In this document: positions 60,291-64,000 of the stretch, in pieces | How the letters are laid out: each line of letters starts with the position of its first letter | How positions within the stretch are numbered: the first letter of the stretch is position 1 | Assembly (NCBI RefSeq): GCF_000383595.1 | Contig: NZ_KB911581.1 | Location: 7,461,519-7,525,518, forward strand | DNA length: 64,000 nucleotides | Reading direction: 5' to 3' | Source: Streptomyces bottropensis ATCC 25435 | GTDB lineage: Bacteria; Actinomycetota; Actinomycetes; Streptomycetales; Streptomycetaceae | Position numbers and translations under genes: made by a program | The notes under the pieces: generated by a model | What the model was told of the DNA's origin: nothing | The model's database searches: none | What the model saw: the letters and a program-made list of their open reading frames with translations, nothing else

Positions 60291-60499
60291 CTCGGTACGG
60301 TCCCTTTCGAGCATGGGCGGATCCGCGATCGGCGAGCGTGGGGATCGGCCGGATCGACGGATACGGAATCGGCGGTGCGCGAGCCGTGCTGCGGGGCTCG
60401 GCGCCCGTACCGGGTGAACGATCCGGGGATCTCCCACAGTTCAAGATTCGCCCGACTGCCGCAATAATCCGAGAGGCCTATGAACCCATTTCCGCATCG

Positions 60500-60587
60500 C
60501 CCCATTCCCTCATTCCCTCATTGCCTCATTGCCTCATTGCCTCATTGCCTCATTGCCTCATTGCCTCATTGCCTCATTGTTCTATTG
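60500..60587. repeat. 8-bp tandem repeat (CCTCATTG) in the 383-bp gap between two minus-strand genes
   Basis: Eight exact copies of CCTCATTG (60516-60579) and degenerate copies on both sides. The tract is far more AT-rich than the surroundings. Plus-strand frames through it are open by chance of the repeat and have no ribosome-binding site. The rest of the gap 60291-60673 holds nothing recognisable. Confidence 0.92.
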
Positions 60588-60673
60588 CCTCGAAGTCCTC
60601 TGGCCTCATCGGTCTTTGACCGTCGTCCTGCCGCCCACCGGCCCATTGCACCACTCACCTGTCGATCCGTCGG

Positions 60674-61279
60674 TCAGCTTGTCCAGAAGTCCCACCATCG
60701 GGTCAGGACGAGCATCCCGATCACTCCGAGGTGCAGCACCGGGAGCACCCAGGTGAACTCGGCGAGAAAGCCGCTCAGCCAGGCCGGCGCGGGCAGGAAA
60801 CCGTTGCGGACGTCGAAGGAGAGCAGGTACCAGAAGAGAACGATCGTGGCGATCCACGCCAGGCAGCACCACAGACAGAGCGAGTTGATCCGGTACAGCG
60901 ACTCGAACTGCAGCCAGGTCACGAAGCCGACCCCGAACAGCGCGCCCGCGCCGAAGGCCAGCCAGTACCAGCGCGGGAACACCGCTCCGGCCAGCAGACT
61001 CACGCCGACGCAGACGACGACCCCGTAGGCCACCAGTCCGAGCATCGGGTTCGGGAACCCGAAGGCGGATGCCTGGTCGCTCTTCATGATGTTGCCGCAG
61101 GAGACCACCGGGTTGAGGCTGCACCCGGGGGTGAAGTTCGGGTCCTCCAGCAGCTTGAACTTGTCGAGCGTGATGACCCAGGACGCGAGCAGACCCGCCG
61201 CGCCGGTGAGCAGCAGCAGGATCGCGAAGGCACGGCCGCCGCCGGCCGTGCGCGCCGGCCGCCCTGCCGGGACGGCCAT
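60674..61279 (-). CDS. VKOR-type disulfide-forming membrane protein
   Basis: A 201-residue membrane protein with about five spans. GCSLNPVVSCGNIMKS holds the outside loop cysteine pair, and CLWC in LYRINSLCLWCCLAW is the active-site CxxC facing outside next to quinone. The serine preceding the pair fits the VKOR family. Such proteins reoxidise periplasmic/outside thiol-disulfide enzymes using menaquinone. The ATG overlaps the stop of the preceding DUF5949-type gene by four bases. There is no DsbA-like gene fused or nearby. It lies among genes for secreted proteins, and the chaplins beside it have disulfides. Confidence 0.9.
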   Translation of the reverse strand: MAVPAGRPARTAGGGRAFAILLLLTGAAGLLASWVITLDKFKLLEDPNFTPGCSLNPVVSCGNIMKSDQASAFGFPNPMLGLVAYGVVVCVGVSLLAGAVFPRWYWLAFGAGALFGVGFVTWLQFESLYRINSLCLWCCLAWIATIVLFWYLLSFDVRNGFLPAPAWLSGFLAEFTWVLPVLHLGVIGMLVLTRWWDFWTS

Positions 61280-61776
61280 CAGCCGCGCAGGCTGCGGGCC
61301 GGCAGGAGGACGTGGGCGGCGCTGGTCAGTGTCTCGGGGTCACCCGCGAAGGCGGCGAGGGCCGCGGGCTCGACGGGCATACCGGGCCGCGCCTCGGGCC
61401 AGGGGCGGGTGGCGAACAGCAGGTAGGCGAAGCCGCGGGTGCCGACGGCGGCGAGCCACTCCGGCGGGGCCGGGCACTGGGCGTTGAGCTGCGGCAGGGT
61501 GACGACGGCCTGGCCGGCCTCGACGAGCAGGGTGACCGGCAGGCTGGGGTGGGTGGCGCCGTCGACGACCTTCTCGCCGATGGACAGGCCGAGACCGGTC
61601 AGCAGATCCGCCACGGCGGCCGTGGAACCCTCCGGTCCGTTCCGGCCGTCGCCCAGGGTGTAGGCGAGCAGATAGGGCATGTCTCCGTCGGGGGCTTCAC
61701 CGCTCCACGCCATGACGACGAGCGTGCCGAGGTCGGCGGGACGGAAAGGGCGGGTTTCAGCGGAAGTTGAAGTCAC
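61279..61776 (-). CDS. DUF5949-type conserved protein
   Basis: A 165-residue soluble protein of a family I know only from streptomycetes. The sequence opens FRPADLGTLVVMAWSGEAPDGDMPYLLAY, then GRNGPEGSTAAVADLLTGLGL, and ends ATRPWPEARPGMPVEPAALAAFAG. No motif for an enzyme is seen. The stop overlaps the ATG of the VKOR gene, so both are made from one message. A role linked to VKOR is not proven. The family name is from memory. Confidence 0.72.
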   Translation of the reverse strand: MTSTSAETRPFRPADLGTLVVMAWSGEAPDGDMPYLLAYTLGDGRNGPEGSTAAVADLLTGLGLSIGEKVVDGATHPSLPVTLLVEAGQAVVTLPQLNAQCPAPPEWLAAVGTRGFAYLLFATRPWPEARPGMPVEPAALAAFAGDPETLTSAAHVLLPARSLRG

Positions 61777-61975
61777 CGCGGAACCCTATCCACGCCCGCC
61801 AAACGACTCGGCCGCGTTTTCACCCGACCGGGCGACAGGCGACGACCGACCACACGAACGAGGGACACGTCTCGAACACCGGGGAATTCACTCGACGGAG
61901 GAGCGGAAAGCGCGTCGGGCCGGTTCCGCTTTTTCCGGCGGAACCGGCCCTGGGCACACACGGCGAAAGGAAATG

Positions 61976-62266
61976 TCAGCCCTGGAGGGGCAGACCGCCC
62001 AGGAGCTTGCTGGGGCCGCCGGGGGCGTTGAGGGCCTTGGTCGCGCCGCTCACCGTGTGGAGGACGGAGCCCTTGTTCTCCGTGTCGAGCGCGTTCGACT
62101 GCTGCTGCAGCGGAGCGGGCGCGATGGGCCCCTTGAAGAGCGTGTTCACCGCGCCGTTGAGGCTGGTGGGCGTGACGTCCGTGGCGTCGTAGGCAAAAGC
62201 CGGTGCGGCGGCACCGGCGATGGCCAGGGACCCTGCGACGACAGCGGCGGCCTTCAGCGACTTCAT
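61976..62266 (-). CDS. Small secreted protein, unknown function
   Basis: A 96-residue protein. The ATG opens a signal peptide MKSLKAAAVVAGSLAIAGAAAP ending near AFAYD. The mature part is about 70 residues, with ALDTENKGSVLHTVSGATKALNAPGG and LQQQSNALD. It has no cysteine and no chaplin or rodlin motif. The neighbours are secreted proteins and a chaplin, so a surface role is possible. I do not recognise the family. A ribosome-binding site of GAGAGGA lies before the start. Confidence 0.7.
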   Translation of the reverse strand: MKSLKAAAVVAGSLAIAGAAAPAFAYDATDVTPTSLNGAVNTLFKGPIAPAPLQQQSNALDTENKGSVLHTVSGATKALNAPGGPSKLLGGLPLQG

Positions 62267-62449
62267 CGTGTTCCTCTCCTCGGATACTGGAAGCACTGCG
62301 CCGTGTCCAACGAGCCCCCGCGCCGACGGAAACCCCGTTTCGGACAGGTCATATCTGACGCCGAACAACAGGTCATACGAAACACCCGTCGGACCGACCG
62401 GACGGCGGTCGGCCCGACGGCCTGCGGAGAGCCTCTGCCAGGGGAATTC

Positions 62450-63298
62450 TCAGCGCACGGGCGGCACGGCCGGCGGCTGTACCGGCACCGTGTCCGTGGA
62501 GGGCGTCACCGGCAGCTCCGCCGGGGGCTGCACGGCCGGCAGGGCGACCGGGGCGGGCAGGCCGCTGCCCAGGAGGATGGACCCGATGAGCTGGACCAGG
62601 CCGGCGACCACGCTGTTGACGGCGGGCAGCACCTGGCCGAGGTCACCGGAGGTGACCGCCTTGAGCAGGGTGTCGACCGCCTTCTGCAGGGCGGTGAGCG
62701 CGTCGGTCACCGGGTTCGCCGCGACGCTGCCGGCCGGGCTCACGAGAGCACGGTCGAACGCCGGCAGCGTGACCGCCTGCTGCGGAGCGGCCGGCACCAC
62801 GGGGGCGGCCGGGGCGGTCGGCACCGACGGCAGGGAAGGAGCCGCCGGGACGGACGGGACCGTGGGCGTCGTCGCAGGCGGGACGGACGGGGCCGTGGGC
62901 GTCGTCGCCGCGGGCGGGACGGCGGGCGCGGGCGGGACGACCGGCTGGGCGACCGGCGGAACGGCCGGCGAGGTCACCGGCGCACCCGCCTTGGCCCGGT
63001 TGATGGCGTTACGCACCGCCTTGCCCAGCTCGGCCGCCCGGTCGGCGGAGAGCTGGCCGTTGTCCGCCTCGAGTACGGCGTCGAGCAGATCGGTCACCGG
63101 CTTCAGCACTCCGCCGAGGTCGCCGAGACCCTTGAGCTGGTCCTGGAGCGCGTCCGCGCCGGGGACGGGGGCCGCCGACCGGGCGCGCTCGCGCGCCGAC
63201 TCGACGTCGGCGGCCAGGGCCGCCGGGGCGGTGACGCCGAGGAGGAGCGTGGCGCAGAGCGCGGAGACCGCGAGACGCCGTGCGGGCAGAACACGCAT
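62450..63298 (-). CDS. Secreted proline/alanine/valine-rich protein
   Basis: A 282-residue protein. The ATG with AAAGGA upstream opens a signal peptide (MRVLPARRLAVSALCATLLLG ... ALAAD). The mature part begins with a helical stretch (SARERARSAAPVPGADALQDQLKGLGDLGGVL) and ends with another (VTDALTALQKAVDTLLKAVTSGDLGQVLPAVNSVVAG). Between them is a long P/V/A-rich middle with TTPT...SVP words, likely extended. No catalytic motif. It could sit in or on the cell wall. It lies directly before the chpF-like gene on the same strand, separated by a terminator. Confidence 0.72.
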   Translation of the reverse strand: MRVLPARRLAVSALCATLLLGVTAPAALAADVESARERARSAAPVPGADALQDQLKGLGDLGGVLKPVTDLLDAVLEADNGQLSADRAAELGKAVRNAINRAKAGAPVTSPAVPPVAQPVVPPAPAVPPAATTPTAPSVPPATTPTVPSVPAAPSLPSVPTAPAAPVVPAAPQQAVTLPAFDRALVSPAGSVAANPVTDALTALQKAVDTLLKAVTSGDLGQVLPAVNSVVAGLVQLIGSILLGSGLPAPVALPAVQPPAELPVTPSTDTVPVQPPAVPPVR

Positions 63299-63388
63299 GG
63301 ATGTTCCTTTCATCGGTGCGAGAGATCGTGCTTTCACCGTGAAATCGGTGATCGCCGACTGCAACCGATGGGGCCCCATCCGGAGCAA

Positions 63389-63432
63389 CACGAACCGGCC
63401 GCCCTCCCCGTGGGGAGAACGGCCGGTTCGTG
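63389..63432. terminator. Hairpin after the chpF-like gene
   Basis: A 13-bp perfect stem (CACGAACCGGCCG with complement) around an 18-base loop that itself contains a small CCCC...GGGG hairpin. Confidence 0.78.
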
Positions 63433-63442
63433 TGGAACGTGC

Positions 63443-63495
63443 GAACGTCAGTCCGGAGACGTCAGTGCGGGGACGTCAGTCCTCGAACGTCAGTC
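63443..63495. repeat. Four degenerate ACGTCAGT repeats at the 3' end of the chpF-like gene
   Basis: The word ACGTCAGT recurs four times at 13-15-base spacing; the last copy contains the chaplin stop codon. Confidence 0.8.
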
Positions 63496-63729
63496 GTTGA
63501 AGCACTTGTTGCCGAACGACGGGTTCAGCAGACCGATGACGTTGATGGTGTTACCGCACACGTTGACCGGGATGTGGACCGGAACCTGCACGACGTTGCC
63601 CGACAGCACGCCCGGGGAGTGGGCGGCGAAGCCCTTCGCCTCGCTGTCGGCGGTGGCGACGCCGGCGGTGCCCGCCACGGCCGCGGCAGCAACGGAGGTC
63701 AGGGCCAGGCCCTTCGCGATACGCGACAT
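63490..63729 (-). CDS. chpF: Short chaplin, ChpF-like
   Basis: A 79-residue secreted protein. The signal peptide ends VATADS. The chaplin domain is SPGVLSGNVVQVPVHIPVNVCGNTINVIGLLNPSFGNKC, with two cysteines and a short FND tail, as in the plain short chaplins. AAGGAG lies before the ATG. It encodes a building block of the amyloid surface layer of aerial hyphae. It differs from the ChpG-like copy by having almost no tail. The 270 bases upstream, to the end of the window, contain its promoter but no gene I can support. Confidence 0.9.
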   Translation of the reverse strand: MSRIAKGLALTSVAAAAVAGTAGVATADSEAKGFAAHSPGVLSGNVVQVPVHIPVNVCGNTINVIGLLNPSFGNKCFND

Positions 63730-64000
63730 GGAGAGGTGCTCCTTGGAGTTGATGCAAAAACACTCGGGCGGGGGTGCCCGGCGGTGAGTCAACGCGTGGC
63801 ATGCGTCCGGGGTTGTGCCTCCAAAGGGGTGATCTCGCAGAACGCCCGCTTCACCGTTCCGACACAGTTGGCGCGTTCCGTGGATAAGTACGCATAGCGG
63901 GATAGAGTGCGCATCTCCCCACAAAACCGCGACCTTTATCAGATCCGCACATTTTCTGCCCGTCGAGGGTCCGCGGCTTTTCCCCGACGAGCACCCGAAC

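Noticed and set aside
60500..60587. Protein-coding repeat frame (repeats of PHCLIASL)
   Set aside because: Open because an 8-bp repeat gives a 24-bp cycle free of stops; no ribosome-binding site and no conserved domain.

Overview
The window looks like chromosome from a Streptomyces or very close relative. Base composition is very GC-rich, codon third positions are almost always G or C, and GTG/TTG starts and four-base stop/start overlaps are common. The gene content also fits: two short chaplins, a melC1-melC2 tyrosinase pair, a CsnR/DasR-type chitosan operon, malQ, pepN, asd, an ssbB-type SSB and an EttA-type ABC-F protein. From memory this mix resembles the conserved core of the S. coelicolor chromosome around SCO2640-SCO2705; I could not run a comparison.

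Layout. 1-16 kb holds housekeeping and secreted enzymes: the end of one aminopeptidase N gene, a nuclease-fold/AbiEi-like protein, a secreted serine hydrolase, a Tat-exported metallophosphoesterase, a Nudix hydrolase, a large secreted subtilase, an ECF sigma factor with a coupled membrane protein, asd, and a complete second pepN. 15.5-26 kb holds a DMT exporter divergent from a MarR regulator, a small membrane protein, malQ preceded by a tiny coupled ORF, a PadR-ABC ATPase-FtsX permease operon, an MscS channel, an HNH protein and a secreted protein. 26.2-33.2 kb is a glucosamine-oligosaccharide (chitosan) operon csnREFGHK with a CsnR-type palindrome and a near-DasR site in its promoter.

33.4-44.7 kb is a single-direction signalling cluster: a GlnX-like membrane protein, a GlnH-like binding protein, a helical protein, a PknG-like kinase with zinc ribbons and TPRs, a zinc-ribbon PP2C phosphatase, a von Willebrand A protein and a zinc-ribbon/FHA protein. 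44.8-56 kb holds a methyltransferase, a truncated globin, a thioesterase pair, ettA, a LAETG/thioester surface protein, ssbB, and a two-gene dynamin-like GTPase operon, followed by tRNA-Arg(TCT).

56.2-57.8 kb is a small arsenic-type locus that appears to be decaying: the arsR-like gene is intact, while the aquaporin and arsenate-reductase genes next to it are broken by frameshifts and a 7-bp repeat array. 57.9-63.7 kb is a cell-surface and development region: chaplin G-like gene, melC2-melC1, three other secreted proteins, a VKOR-type disulfide oxidoreductase, and a chaplin F-like gene.

The most noteworthy observations are the decaying ars locus, the zinc-ribbon kinase/phosphatase/vWA/FHA cluster, stop-codon-spanning tandem duplications at several gene 3' ends, the tiny ORF with a strong ribosome-binding site coupled to malQ, and the VKOR gene placed among the chaplin and tyrosinase genes. 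No phage, insertion sequence, integrase or CRISPR array was seen.
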